A stretch of DNA of 64,000 bases from SCN-70-22 sp046327755. GTDB lineage: Bacteria > Gemmatimonadota > Gemmatimonadetes > Gemmatimonadales > Gemmatimonadaceae. The position numbers and the translations under genes were made by a program. How positions within the stretch are numbered: the first letter of the stretch is position 1; every line of letters begins with the position of its first letter. The notes under the pieces were generated by a model, which did not search any database, was not told where the DNA came from, and saw nothing but the letters and a program-made list of their open reading frames with translations. Where the stretch lies: assembly GCA_046327755.1 (NCBI GenBank), contig JAXLXW010000003.1, positions 124,001-188,000 of the forward strand. Direction: 5' to 3'. Below, piece after piece: positions 1-10,487 of the stretch.

Positions 1-1009
1 GGGCGGTGGCGTCCCCCGCGGCGAGGGTGGGGCAGAAGGCGACACCGCGCTCCTTCATGAGGGCGAACACCTCGTTGGTGCCGAAGTCGCCGTGCTCGAT
101 GTTGGTCACGCCGGCCAGGGTGGCGCGGCGCATCCCTTCGGCGGACGACGAATGGGCGACGACGTGGCGTCCGCTCGACTCTGCGACCTCGACCGCGGCG
201 CGCATCTCGGCCTCGGTGAAGGCGGGGCGCGTCTCACCGTTAGGCCCCCAGCGATAGTCCGCATAGATCTTGATCCAATCGGCGCCGTGCTTGATCTGGT
301 CGCGCACCACGCGCACCAACTCCTCGATGTTGCCGGCTTCCTCGGCGCCCTGCGGGATCTCCACGTCGTTGGCGAATGAACGCGGGCCGTAGCTGCCGCG
401 CCCGACGATCGCCTTCGTCGTGACCAGCATGTGCGGGCCGGGGATGATCCCCTGGTCGATGGCCTGCTTGATCCCGACGTCGGCGTAGCCGGCGCCCTCC
501 GTGCCCAGGTCACGAATGAGGGTGAAGCCGGCCATGAGGGTGTTCTTCACGTGGACCGTGGCGCGCGCGACGCGCAGTGACGTGGGGTCGCGCAGCACCT
601 GGTCGTCCCAGGTTGCCTCGTTGTACGGATGCAGGAGGACGTGCGAGTGCCCCTCGATCATCCCGGGGGTGAGGGTGAGTCCCGGGAGGTCGACGACCTG
701 TGCACCGGCGGGCGCCTTCACGGTCGCAGCATCCCCAACGGACTCGATGCGATCGTCAATGACGAGGACGACGACACCAGGACGTGGGGCGTCGCTGGTA
801 CCGTCCCAGACGGCCGCGGGGCGGAGGAGTGTCGCCTTGCCGCTGCGAGGCGCTTCCCTCGGGCCAAGGGGGGCAGCCTGGGCGCCGAGACCACGCGGCA
901 GCGTGAACACGAGCGAGGCAAGGGCCACGGCGCCGGCGAGCGCGGGGGCGATCCGAGGGCGACGCGTACGCGGACGGCGCATGCCTAACGGCGACGAGTG
1001 ACGCGACAT
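1..1009 (-). CDS. Amidohydrolase family protein, exported (3' end beyond left edge)
   Basis: The reading frame is open from an ATG at 1009 to the left edge, about 336 codons, so the C-terminus is missing. The N-terminus is Arg-rich and then hydrophobic and ends in an AQA-type site, which looks like a signal peptide; a second Met ten residues in (base 982) would give a more compact signal and may be the true start. The motif GHSHVLLHP carries the HxH metal ligands of the amidohydrolase superfamily, and later stretches (KIYADYRWGPNGE, HVVAHSSSAEGMRRA, NIEHGDFG) match imidazolonepropionase-like and prolidase-like periplasmic members. It is the last visible gene of a minus-strand run, 93 nt after the trpF-like gene. 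The substrate cannot be named. Confidence 0.85.
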   Translation of the reverse strand, partial: MSRHSSPLGMRRPRTRRPRIAPALAGAVALASLVFTLPRGLGAQAAPLGPREAPRSGKATLLRPAAVWDGTSDAPRPGVVVLVIDDRIESVGDAATVKAPAGAQVVDLPGLTLTPGMIEGHSHVLLHPYNEATWDDQVLRDPTSLRVARATVHVKNTLMAGFTLIRDLGTEGAGYADVGIKQAIDQGIIPGPHMLVTTKAIVGRGSYGPRSFANDVEIPQGAEEAGNIEELVRVVRDQIKHGADWIKIYADYRWGPNGETRPAFTEAEMRAAVEVAESSGRHVVAHSSSAEGMRRATLAGVTNIEHGDFGTNEVFALMKERGVAFCPTLAAGDATA

Positions 1010-1102
1010 GAGACGGTGAGCGGGTGATGAAGGAGCAGTGGGCGCGACGGGAAGGTGGCGCCGCGGTGCAGGGGAATCCAGAGCAGAGGCGGCGCGGGAA
1101 CG

Positions 1103-1753
1103 TCAGGCGCCGTGCACGATCCGGGCGAAGCTGAGGACGCGCTCGCGGTCGAGCTGCCCATCGCGACGCACGCCGGAACAGACGTCGATGCCGAACGGGC
1201 GCACGATCCCGATCGCCTCCGCGACATTGTCCTCGCGCAGTCCGCCCGCGAGGAGGAGCGGCCGGTCGATGCGCTCGCGAATGCGTGCGCTGAGCTGCCA
1301 GTTGTGCGTGCGTCCCGTCCCGCCGAGCTGCTTGATGGCGAGTCGCGGATTCCCCGAGTCGAGGAGGATCCGATCGACGAGCGGGGCGAGGGCGATCGCC
1401 TCGGCGACCGACTCGTCGTCGAGGACGTGGATGACCTGCACGATCGTCGCGGTCGGGACGAGGTCGCGAAGGCGGCGGTAGTCGTCGTGATTCGCCAGGC
1501 CGTCTACCAGCTGCAACGTCGTCGTCCCGCAGCGCGCGTGCTGCCCCGCGATGGCCGCGGGATCGCGCTGCGAGGTCAGGAGGTAGGTCTCCGTCGGAGG
1601 GGCGACCGAGGCGGCGATCCCGGCGATCGTCGCCTCGTCGATCACGCCGGGGCCCGACGGCATCGCCGAGACGAGACCGATGGCCTGGGCGCCGGCATCG
1701 ATCGCCACCCGCGCCTCGTCGACAGATGCAATGCAGCAGATCTTCAGGTGCAC
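1103..1753 (-). CDS. trpF: TrpF-like (beta/alpha)8 protein, divergent phosphoribosylanthranilate isomerase family
   Basis: A 216-residue protein, the usual TrpF size, with a GTG start (HLKICC). TrpF converts N-phosphoribosylanthranilate to the deoxyribulose form in tryptophan synthesis. The catalytic Cys of the KIC motif (KICCIAS) and the Asp of RILLDSGNP are present, as are a phosphate-site-like LLLAGGLREDNV and a C-terminal DVCSGVR, close to the family's DVSSGVE. However, the GFVFYPKSPR segment typical of TrpF is replaced by GLVSAMPSGPGVI, and no other trp genes are nearby. It sits 28 nt after the DUF502 gene. The fold assignment is strong; the tryptophan role is only probable, and it may act on another substrate. 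Confidence 0.75.
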   Translation of the reverse strand: MHLKICCIASVDEARVAIDAGAQAIGLVSAMPSGPGVIDEATIAGIAASVAPPTETYLLTSQRDPAAIAGQHARCGTTTLQLVDGLANHDDYRRLRDLVPTATIVQVIHVLDDESVAEAIALAPLVDRILLDSGNPRLAIKQLGGTGRTHNWQLSARIRERIDRPLLLAGGLREDNVAEAIGIVRPFGIDVCSGVRRDGQLDRERVLSFARIVHGA

Positions 1754-1781
1754 GAGTCGGCGTCGCGTGCGGGGAGGTGGC

Positions 1782-2444
1782 TCAGTGCGCGGGGCCCGTG
1801 TCCGCGTCGCGGGCCGGCGCGGCGTCGGGGGCGGGGGCGTCCGTTGCCGGGCGTGCGGTGCTCGCGAGTGCCGGGATCTCCGTGACGCCCCCGGAGACGA
1901 TGAAGGCCATCATGTCCGAGCTGTTGGCGTCGATGCGCGTGACGGCGCTCGTCGGGAACAGGTACATCTGCCCCGAGAAGTTGTACGAGTGCGGCATGTA
2001 GACGGAGACGTACCCGGGCATCTGCAGCTGCGTGAGCGCGTCCTGCGTCACGAAGCCTAACGCCCGCGCGTTCCCTCCCGGAAAGAGCTCGACCACGACC
2101 GGCTTGTCGAAGCGGCGCTTCTCGCCCACGAAGGCGCTCACCAGGTCGCGCGTGGACGAGTAGAGCAGGCGCACGAACGGGAGGCGCTCCAGGAGGTCGT
2201 CGAGCGCGCCGATGAGGCTGCGCGTGATGAAGCTGGACGCCAGGAAGCCGAAGAGCGTGATGAGGAGGAGCGAGACGGCAAAGCCGGCGCCCGGGACGGG
2301 AAGGCCGAGCCACCCGTCCACCGCCTGGAAGACCACGACGCAGATGTACGCCGTGATCCCCACCGGGGCCAGGAAGACGAGCCCGCGGAGGAAGTAGGTG
2401 AGGAGGCGCCGGGTGAGGCCCTGCGCGGCAGTGCGCGGTTTCAC
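1782..2444 (-). CDS. DUF502 family inner-membrane protein
   Basis: A 220-residue protein with a GTG start directly abutting the stop codon of the preceding rhodanese gene, so the two are probably co-translated. Two hydrophobic segments (about residues 17-38 and 55-75; LVFLAPVGITAYICVVVF, VSLLLITLFGFLASSF) precede a soluble region with GEKRRFDKPVVVELFPGG and MPGYVSVYMPHSYNFSGQMY, which are recognisable DUF502 stretches. The C-terminus is Ala/Pro/Asp-rich. The molecular function of DUF502 proteins is not established; a role in membrane physiology is the most that can be said. Confidence 0.85.
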   Translation of the reverse strand: MKPRTAAQGLTRRLLTYFLRGLVFLAPVGITAYICVVVFQAVDGWLGLPVPGAGFAVSLLLITLFGFLASSFITRSLIGALDDLLERLPFVRLLYSSTRDLVSAFVGEKRRFDKPVVVELFPGGNARALGFVTQDALTQLQMPGYVSVYMPHSYNFSGQMYLFPTSAVTRIDANSSDMMAFIVSGGVTEIPALASTARPATDAPAPDAAPARDADTGPAH

Positions 2445-3902
<1,458 letters not shown>

Positions 3903-4062
3903 GGCTCCTCCAGCGAGTGAGTGCGATCGGGTCGCGTGACGAGAGAAAGCTGACGCATACGGCAGGGGCGTGACACCCCCCACCCGCGCGCCGAGCGCCT
4001 GCAGGGGAGGCGCTCGGCATACCGGTACCACTTGCCGATCAAATGCCCTACGTTTTTTCCCC

Positions 4063-6039
4063 ATGACGAGCACCCGAATTTCCGCTGAAGTCGCGGCCGT
4101 CCCCGCGACCCCGCCCGCGCCCGCCGCGGCGTGGAGTGTGGAGGACGCGAAGGAGCTGTACAACATCGAGGGGTGGGGGGCCGGCTTCTTCGACATCAAC
4201 GCGGCGGGGCACGTCATCGTCCGCCCGGACCCGTCGATCCCGGAGAAGACGCTCGACCTGTTCGAGATCGCCGTCGACCTCGAGGCGCAGGGAGTCCAGC
4301 TCCCCGTGCTGCTCCGCTTCTCCGACATCCTCAAGCGACGCATCGAGAACCTGAGCGAGTCGTTCGCGAGCGCGATCCGCGAGTTCGAGTACACCGGCGG
4401 CTACACCACGGTCTACCCGATCAAGGTCAACCAGCAGCGGCACGTGGTGGAGGAGATCGTCGAGTTCGGGCACAAGCATGGCGTCGGCCTCGAGTGCGGC
4501 TCCAAGCCCGAGTTGCAGGCGGTGCTGGGGCTGTCGGAGAGCACCGAGCACATCATCGTGTGCAACGGTTACAAGGACGAGGAGTTCATGCGCCTCGCCC
4601 TCATGGGGCAGAAGCTGGGGCACAATGTCTTCATCGTGCTGGAGCAGCTGAGCGAACTCGATGTGCTCCTCGACGCCGCGCGCGACCTCGGCGTGACGCC
4701 CAGGGCCGGCGTGCGCATCAAGCTCGCGTCGGAGGGGGCAGGGCGTTGGGCGCAGAGCGGGGGCGAAAAGTCCAAGTTCGGGCTCAACACCGCGGAGCTG
4801 ATGAAGCTCATCGATCGCCTGCGCGACCTGGGGCAGCTCGACATCCTGCGGCTGGTGCACTTCCACCTGGGGAGCCAGATCACCGACATCCGCTTCATCA
4901 AGGCGGGTCTGCAGGAGATCTCGCGCTACTACGCGGAGCTGCACAAGCTGGGCGTCAACATCACGCACGTGGATGTTGGTGGCGGCTTGGGCGTCGACTA
5001 CGACGGCACCAACTCCGTCAACAACGCCTCCGTCAACTACACGCTGCAGGAATACGCGAGCGACGTGATCTACGGGCTCGCCGAGACGTGCCGCGAGGCC
5101 GATCTCCCGATGCCGCACATCATCAGCGAGTCGGGGCGCGCGCTCACGGCGCACCACGCCCTCCTCCTGCTGCGCGTGATCGACGTGGAGTCACAGGCGG
5201 AGCCGCCGCTCCCCGACCTCACCGATGACCATCACGTCCTGCTGCACGAGATGGTCGAGGACTACCACACGCTGGGGAAGAAGAAGCTCCCCAAGCGCAA
5301 GATCGTGGAGATCTTCCACGACGCGTCGTTCGACAAGGAGCGCGCGCAGCAGCTGTTCAACTCAGGCGTGCTCTCGTTGCGCGAGCGCGCGCTGGCGGAG
5401 ACGATCTACTTCGCGACGATCAATCGCATCGCCGCCGTGATCGCCGAGAACCGCGAGGCGTACGACGAGATCCTGAAGGAGGTCGACGCCACGCTCGTCG
5501 ACCGCTACTTCTGCAACTTCTCGCTCTTCCAGTCGCTCCCCGACAGCTGGGCCATCGACCAGCTCTTCCCGATCATGCCGATTCACCGGCTCACCGAGCG
5601 GCCGGAGCGGCGCGGGACGCTGCAGGACGTGACGTGCGACTCGGACGGCAAGATCGACCGCTTCGTCGGCGGGCGCGACGGACGCCCCAGCCTCGAGCTG
5701 CATCCGTATCGCGAGGGGGAGGACTACATCCTCGGGATCTTCCTCACCGGGGCGTACCAGGAGATCCTCGGCGACCTGCACAACCTGTTCGGCGACACCA
5801 ACGCGGTGCACATCCGGCTCACGCCTAACGGGCACGAGATGACGGACCTCGTGCACGGCGACACGGTGACGGAAGTCCTCAACTACGTCCAGTTCTCGGC
5901 GTCGCAGCTCCTCACGACGTTCCGCCGCAAGGTGGGTGGTGCGGAGGGGATCACGCGACAGGAGGCGAATACGTTCATCGCCGAGTATGTCGCGGGGCTG
6001 GAGGGGTATACGTATCTCGAAGGGGAGGCGGCGAGATAG
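4063..6039 (+). CDS. speA: Biosynthetic arginine decarboxylase
   Basis: A 658-residue PLP enzyme, matching the usual 630-660 of SpeA, that decarboxylates arginine to agmatine for polyamine synthesis in the cytoplasm. I chose the ATG at 4063 because the similarity (WSVEDAKELYNIEGWG) follows closely; an in-frame ATG 31 codons upstream would add unrelated sequence. YPIKVNQQ holds the PLP lysine (Lys121). VHFHLGSQITDIR, HVDVGGGLGVDYDGT and ESGRALTAHHA are the expected barrel and phosphate-binding motifs, and the C-terminal domain contains CDSDGKIDRF, as in the family. The gene is monocistronic: divergent from the rhodanese fusion upstream and convergent with the superoxide dismutase, separated by a perfect hairpin. 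Confidence 0.97.
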   Translation: MTSTRISAEVAAVPATPPAPAAAWSVEDAKELYNIEGWGAGFFDINAAGHVIVRPDPSIPEKTLDLFEIAVDLEAQGVQLPVLLRFSDILKRRIENLSESFASAIREFEYTGGYTTVYPIKVNQQRHVVEEIVEFGHKHGVGLECGSKPELQAVLGLSESTEHIIVCNGYKDEEFMRLALMGQKLGHNVFIVLEQLSELDVLLDAARDLGVTPRAGVRIKLASEGAGRWAQSGGEKSKFGLNTAELMKLIDRLRDLGQLDILRLVHFHLGSQITDIRFIKAGLQEISRYYAELHKLGVNITHVDVGGGLGVDYDGTNSVNNASVNYTLQEYASDVIYGLAETCREADLPMPHIISESGRALTAHHALLLLRVIDVESQAEPPLPDLTDDHHVLLHEMVEDYHTLGKKKLPKRKIVEIFHDASFDKERAQQLFNSGVLSLRERALAETIYFATINRIAAVIAENREAYDEILKEVDATLVDRYFCNFSLFQSLPDSWAIDQLFPIMPIHRLTERPERRGTLQDVTCDSDGKIDRFVGGRDGRPSLELHPYREGEDYILGIFLTGAYQEILGDLHNLFGDTNAVHIRLTPNGHEMTDLVHGDTVTEVLNYVQFSASQLLTTFRRKVGGAEGITRQEANTFIAEYVAGLEGYTYLEGEAAR

Positions 6040-6042
6040 GGC

Positions 6043-6176
6043 GGACGGGAGACGGGGGACGGGAGTGCAAACGGCGCCTTGCGGCGCCGTTTGCGTTGCT
6101 GGAGTGGGGCGGAGGACCCAGGCGCTTCGCGCGCGGCCCCGCCGCGCGCACTCCCGTCTCCCGTCCCCCGTCCGCT
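6043..6176. repeat. Inverted pair of hairpin-plus-CCCGTC repeat elements
   Basis: Bases 6043-6068 read as the reverse complement of a GCACTCCCGTC-type array and abut the hairpin at 6067-6094. Bases 6148-6173 carry the same array in forward orientation and abut an 8-bp GC hairpin (GCGCGCGG at 6129-6136 with CCGCGCGC at 6142-6149). The two arrays differ only by swapped G/A positions. A third copy is at about 47988-48044. The arrangement resembles a small dispersed intergenic (REP-like) element. Confidence 0.65.
6067..6094. terminator. Bidirectional hairpin between speA and sodA
   Basis: A perfect 12-bp stem (GCAAACGGCGCC at 6067-6078, loop TTGC, GGCGCCGTTTGC at 6083-6094) lies 27 nt after the speA stop, between convergent genes. 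There is no long T tract on either strand, but its position fits a terminator for both. It directly abuts an inverted copy of the CCCGTC-rich repeat described below. Confidence 0.7.
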
Positions 6177-6179
6177 CTC

Positions 6180-6791
6180 CTACGCCCCGAAGCGCGCCGC
6201 CACCGCGCCCCAATTCACCACGTTCCACCACGCGCCGATGTAGTCCGGGCGGCGGTTCTGGTACTTGAGGTAGTAGGCGTGCTCCCACACGTCGAGCCCG
6301 AGCAGGATGTCGCCCGGCTTCTTCCCGTCCATGATCGGGTTGTCCTGGTTAGGCGACGAGGTGATGGCGAGCTTGCTGCCGTCCTTCACGAGCCAGGCCC
6401 ACCCCGAGCCGAAGCGGCCGACGCCGGCGGCCTGGAACTGCGTCTTGAAGGTCGCGAAGTCGCCGAAGGCGGCGTTGATCGCGTCGCCGAGGGCTCCGGT
6501 CGGCTCGCCGCCCGCGTTGGGGCCCATCAGGTTCCAGAAGAGCGAGTGGTTCCAGTGGCCGCCGCCGTTGTTGCGCACCGCCGTGCGGATGTCGTCGGGG
6601 ACGCCGGCGAGGTTGCCTAACAACTCCTCCAGCGACTTGTCGTGCAGCGCCGCATGCTTGTCGAGCGCGGCGTTGAGGTTGGTCACGTACGCCTGGTGGT
6701 GCTTGCCATGGTGGATCTGCATGGTCTGCGTGTCGATGTGCGGCTCGAGCGCCTCGAAGGCATACGGCAAGGCGGGCAGGGTGTGTGCCAT
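6180..6791 (-). CDS. sodA: Superoxide dismutase, Mn type
   Basis: A 203-residue enzyme of normal length that dismutates superoxide to oxygen and hydrogen peroxide. Metal ligands are visible: His27 in QIHHGKHHQAY, the His of GGHWNHSLFW, and Asp and His of LDVWEHAYYLKYQNRRPDY. The GGGHWNHS and GPNAGGEP segments favour manganese over iron, though a cambialistic enzyme is possible. There is no signal peptide, so it is cytoplasmic. It is convergent with speA and divergent from the alpha-mannosidase gene, with a 171-nt spacer that must hold both promoters; I see no clear promoter hexamers there. Confidence 0.95.
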   Translation of the reverse strand: MAHTLPALPYAFEALEPHIDTQTMQIHHGKHHQAYVTNLNAALDKHAALHDKSLEELLGNLAGVPDDIRTAVRNNGGGHWNHSLFWNLMGPNAGGEPTGALGDAINAAFGDFATFKTQFQAAGVGRFGSGWAWLVKDGSKLAITSSPNQDNPIMDGKKPGDILLGLDVWEHAYYLKYQNRRPDYIGAWWNVVNWGAVAARFGA

Positions 6792-6962
6792 ATCGTTCGG
6801 TCTCCCGAATGGTCAGAGGGGAAGGGTCACCAAGGGAAGTAAATCGAAGGGCGCGGGAGTGTGAAGCGTCTGCCGACGCACGGCAATGCGCTCCCGCGGC
6901 AACAGCGGCCTCCGCCTGCCGCCCCTTGCCGTGCATGGTCGTGCCGCCCAGACTCCGCCCGC

Positions 6963-9704
6963 ATGACGCCGCCGCGCCCCACGCTCGACACGATCCTTCT
7001 GGTGACGCACACCCACTGGGATCGCGAGTGGTATCGGACAGCGGGCGAGTTCCGGCTCGGGCTGGTCGAACTCGTCGACGAGTTGCTCGAGGAGCCCCAG
7101 GTGGAACGTCCGGACGACGACGCGAAGGCGCCGTTCCTGCTCGATGGGCAGGCCATCGTCCTCTGCGACTATCTCGAGGCACGTCCGGAACGCGCCACCG
7201 ACGTATCGCGTGCCCTCGCGGCCGGGCGGCTTGAAGCGGGACCGTGGTTCGTCCTCGGCGACAACCTCATCCCGTCGGGCGAGGCGCTGGTCCGCAACCT
7301 CCTTGCGGGGTACGCGGTGCTGGCGAGCCTTGGCGCCAAGGCACCGCCGGTCCTGTACTGCCCTGATTCGTTCGGGCACCCCGCGGCGATTCCCACCCTC
7401 GCGCACGGGTTCCGTTTCCCGGTCGCTCTCGTCTGGCGTGGATACGGCGGGGCGCCATGGCCGCCGGGTGACGTGGTTCGCTGGGAGGGGCGCGATGGCT
7501 CGCACGTGCTCCTCTACCACCTGCCACCGAGCGGCTACGAGTTCGGGTCGAACCTGCCCGCCGACCCCGCGCTGCTTCCGCCCCGATGGGCGCGCCTGCG
7601 CGAGGTGCTGGCGGCGCGTGCGACGTTAGGCATCGCCCTCCTCCCGAATGGCGCCGATCACCACGCGCGTCAGCTGCAATGGCGTGAGGCGACGAGCGCA
7701 CTGGCGCGCGTTGCCGCCGCCGACGTGGCGGGCACGGTGGCGGTGCGACCGGGGCGCCTGGCCGATCTCGCCGAAGCGCTGGGAGCGCGCGCCGCGGCCC
7801 GCGCACTCCCGCGCGTGGCGGGGGAACTGCGTCATGCACCGGACTACGCCTGGTCGCTGCAGGGGACGTTTGGGACGCGCGCGCACCAGAAGCGCCGCAA
7901 CGCCCGCGCCGAGCGACGGCTGCTGCGTGACGTGGAACCGTGGGTGGCGCTCGCCTGGTGGCGCGGCGAGGGAACGCCCGCGGGAGACGCCGGACGGCGC
8001 GAGACACACGTGCTGTGGCACACGCTGCTGGCGTGTCACCCGCACGACACGCTCTGCGGCTGTTCCATCGACGCGGTGGCTGACGCGATGGATCACCGGC
8101 TCGACCAGGTCGAACGTACGGGCGGCCTCGTGGCGGAGCGGGCGCGGCTGGCCCTGTGCGGACATGACGCCGTGGCCGCGCGCGCCGCGGAGTCGTCGTG
8201 GCGCACCGTCGTCATCGTGCGGAACCGATGCCCCGTCGCGCGTGGCGGCCTCGCAGAGTTGGACGTGGACGAGGTGCTGGGGCCAGTCCCGGTTGGGCCG
8301 GAGTCGGCGGATGCCATTCCCCCGGCAGCTACCACGCGCCCCTGGCGATTGGGCGACGGGACGATCCCGGTGCAGGAACTCTCGCGATCGCTCGTGCACG
8401 TGCGCGAGGAATCGCCGCGTCACTATCCGCGCAACCTCCTCGTGCGCCGACGGCGCGTTGTGGCCTGGCTCCCGCCGGTCCCCGCGCTCGGATTGCAGCT
8501 GCACGCACTAGCGCGCGGCCGCGCGCACGCGCCTGCGCTCGCGCATCCGGTGCACGCCATGCGCGACACGCTCGACAACGGGCGCTGCCGCGTCTGGGTG
8601 GACGAGCGGGCGAGGCTGTGCGTGGCGTGGCCGGATGGACGCACCCTCATCGACGTCGCGTCGCTCGAGGTGGAGGGCGAGCGCGGCGACCTCTACACGC
8701 CGTCGCCGATCCCTGGTACGCGACGCACCGGGCGGATCACCGCCCACCGCGTCACGGCGAGAGGCCCCTTGCGCGGCGAATTGCGGCTGACGATGAAGGC
8801 CACGGTCCCTGCGCGCGCGCTCACCACGGCGACGGGTGAACCGATCCGGCACAGGGCGACGCCGGTGACGGTCACTGTGGACGTGCGCCTGGACGCCGCG
8901 GACGATGCGGTGCACTTCCACGTGCATGGGACGAACGCGGCGCGCGATGCGAGGATACGCGTCGTCGTTGGGACCGGAGTCGCCGGCAGAACGGTGTGGA
9001 GCGATGCCGCATTCGGCGCAGAGGAGCGTGGCGTCCCGGACGAGGCTCGCGTGCCCGACCACGGCGAGGCGCGCGAGGCGACGCTCCCCGTGGCGCCGTT
9101 GCATCGCTACGTCTCGCGCTACGATGCGACCCGTGGCGCCACAGTCCTCAGCGACGGGCTGGCCGAGTACGAAGCGCGTACCGATGGCGCGATCATCGTG
9201 ACGCTCGTGCGCGCCGTTGGCGAGCTCTCACGCCCGGATCTCCCCGAGCGCCCGGGGCACGCCGGCTGGCCGGCCGCCACGCCGGGCGCACAGTGTGCCG
9301 GCCACTTCGAGGGGCGTTTTGCGCTCCTCTCGCACGGCCCCCGGACGGAGGCGGTCGTCGCCCGGGTCGAACAGGCGGCCGAGGACTTCCTGCTGCCGCT
9401 CGTTGGGGAGAGCTGGCGCTCGGCGATCGATCCGCCCGCCGTTGTCCGCGGACCGGCACTCGAAGGCGAAGGGCTGATCCACTCGGCGTGCAAGGTGTCC
9501 GAGGACGGGCGCGCGCTCGTCCTCCGCTGCCTCAATCTCCTCGATCGCGCCGTCGAGGGGGCGTGGACCGTGGACGGCGCGTCGAGCGCCTGGCTGTCCC
9601 GCCTCGATGAGGCCGAAGTCGCGGTGCTTCCGGTGCGGGAGGGGCGCATTGAATTCATCGCCCCTCCGCGCGCCGTCGTCACGATTCGCGTCGAGCGGCG
9701 CTGA
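6963..9704 (+). CDS. Glycoside hydrolase family 38 alpha-mannosidase
   Basis: A 913-residue protein from the ATG at 6963 (an in-frame ATG at 6861 would add a Pro/Arg-rich stretch without similarity). GH38 enzymes hydrolyse alpha-mannosides with retention, using zinc. HTHWDREWY at residues 16-24 supplies zinc ligands His18 and Asp20; YCPDSFGHP holds the likely Asp nucleophile; CHPHDTLCGCSID, near residue 360, has the last zinc His. The C-terminal half is the beta-sandwich region of the family. No signal peptide is visible, so it probably acts on imported mannosides in the cytoplasm. It is a single gene, convergent with the DUF937 gene with 19 nt between stop codons. Confidence 0.92.
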   Translation: MTPPRPTLDTILLVTHTHWDREWYRTAGEFRLGLVELVDELLEEPQVERPDDDAKAPFLLDGQAIVLCDYLEARPERATDVSRALAAGRLEAGPWFVLGDNLIPSGEALVRNLLAGYAVLASLGAKAPPVLYCPDSFGHPAAIPTLAHGFRFPVALVWRGYGGAPWPPGDVVRWEGRDGSHVLLYHLPPSGYEFGSNLPADPALLPPRWARLREVLAARATLGIALLPNGADHHARQLQWREATSALARVAAADVAGTVAVRPGRLADLAEALGARAAARALPRVAGELRHAPDYAWSLQGTFGTRAHQKRRNARAERRLLRDVEPWVALAWWRGEGTPAGDAGRRETHVLWHTLLACHPHDTLCGCSIDAVADAMDHRLDQVERTGGLVAERARLALCGHDAVAARAAESSWRTVVIVRNRCPVARGGLAELDVDEVLGPVPVGPESADAIPPAATTRPWRLGDGTIPVQELSRSLVHVREESPRHYPRNLLVRRRRVVAWLPPVPALGLQLHALARGRAHAPALAHPVHAMRDTLDNGRCRVWVDERARLCVAWPDGRTLIDVASLEVEGERGDLYTPSPIPGTRRTGRITAHRVTARGPLRGELRLTMKATVPARALTTATGEPIRHRATPVTVTVDVRLDAADDAVHFHVHGTNAARDARIRVVVGTGVAGRTVWSDAAFGAEERGVPDEARVPDHGEAREATLPVAPLHRYVSRYDATRGATVLSDGLAEYEARTDGAIIVTLVRAVGELSRPDLPERPGHAGWPAATPGAQCAGHFEGRFALLSHGPRTEAVVARVEQAAEDFLLPLVGESWRSAIDPPAVVRGPALEGEGLIHSACKVSEDGRALVLRCLNLLDRAVEGAWTVDGASSAWLSRLDEAEVAVLPVREGRIEFIAPPRAVVTIRVERR

Positions 9705-9723
9705 CGCGATCGTGCGATGGGGA

Positions 9724-10305
9724 CTACCGCCCCATCATCTTGCCAAGCATCCCGCCGATGTCATCGACCACGGAGCCGTCGCCGTCGCGGTCGATCAGCT
9801 GCATCAACCCGCCCAGCGCACCGCCGCCCTGCGCGCCGAGATTCGCGCGCTCCTGTCCCAGCATCGCCGCGAGCCCGCCGGCGTCGAGCCCGCCGCTCTT
9901 CTTCGCCGACCCCAGGGCGCCCATCACGATCGGCGCGAGCATGCTGAGCAGCTGACCACTCTTGGCGGGGTCGAGCCCGGCGGCGGCGCCGATCCCTCCC
10001 GCCACCGCGCCCTGCTTGCCGCCCAGGATGTGCTTCAGGATGCCGGCACCCGCGCCACCGCCGCCCCCCAGCAGCGCGGGGAGGTCATTGAGCGCGCTCC
10101 CGTCGTGATCGCGATCGAGCGCCCCCGCGAGGGCGGCCGCGCCGTCCGCCGACTGCGAGTTGCGGGCAAGCGCGCCGACGAGGGCGGGAAGGGCAGCGCC
10201 GACCGCCTTCTGCGTCGTCGCGTCGTCCGTACCGAGGTGCTGACTGATCTGGCGCAGGGTGTCACCACCCATCTGTTGCATGAGGCCATCGAGCAGGGAG
10301 GCCAT
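9724..10305 (-). CDS. DUF937 domain protein with two DxDxDG loops
   Basis: A 193-residue Gly/Ala-rich protein starting MASLLDGLMQQMGGD, preceded by GAGGAA; an in-frame ATG 19 codons earlier is less likely. The pattern of GLxxxLGGxxxxxISxxLG followed by low-complexity GGGGGAGAGIL, and two acidic loops, DRDHDGSALNDL and DRDGDGSVVDDI, matches DUF937 proteins. The loops resemble EF-hand or dockerin-like calcium sites. The function of the family is unknown. No signal peptide or membrane segment is evident. It lies alone between the mannosidase (convergent) and the ABC permease genes (same strand, 182 nt away). Confidence 0.82.
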   Translation of the reverse strand: MASLLDGLMQQMGGDTLRQISQHLGTDDATTQKAVGAALPALVGALARNSQSADGAAALAGALDRDHDGSALNDLPALLGGGGGAGAGILKHILGGKQGAVAGGIGAAAGLDPAKSGQLLSMLAPIVMGALGSAKKSGGLDAGGLAAMLGQERANLGAQGGGALGGLMQLIDRDGDGSVVDDIGGMLGKMMGR

Positions 10306-10487
10306 GGAGTGTTCCTCGCGGGTGAGCGGCAGCGCCCGGCGCGGTGGCACGGTGGGTTGCAACTGCCGGAGACGAAATGTCGACGGGACGGGTCATCGAA
10401 CCGCCGTCGCCTGCGCTGCAAGTACGGCCACAGGGGGACGGGGCGCAAGGCGTGACCCCGATTCTGGAAACCGGACGCTCGAGCTCG

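Noticed and set aside
3970..4062. Upstream ATG start for speA
   Set aside because: The 31 added residues are Pro/Arg-rich, lack similarity to SpeA and overlap the divergent promoter region.
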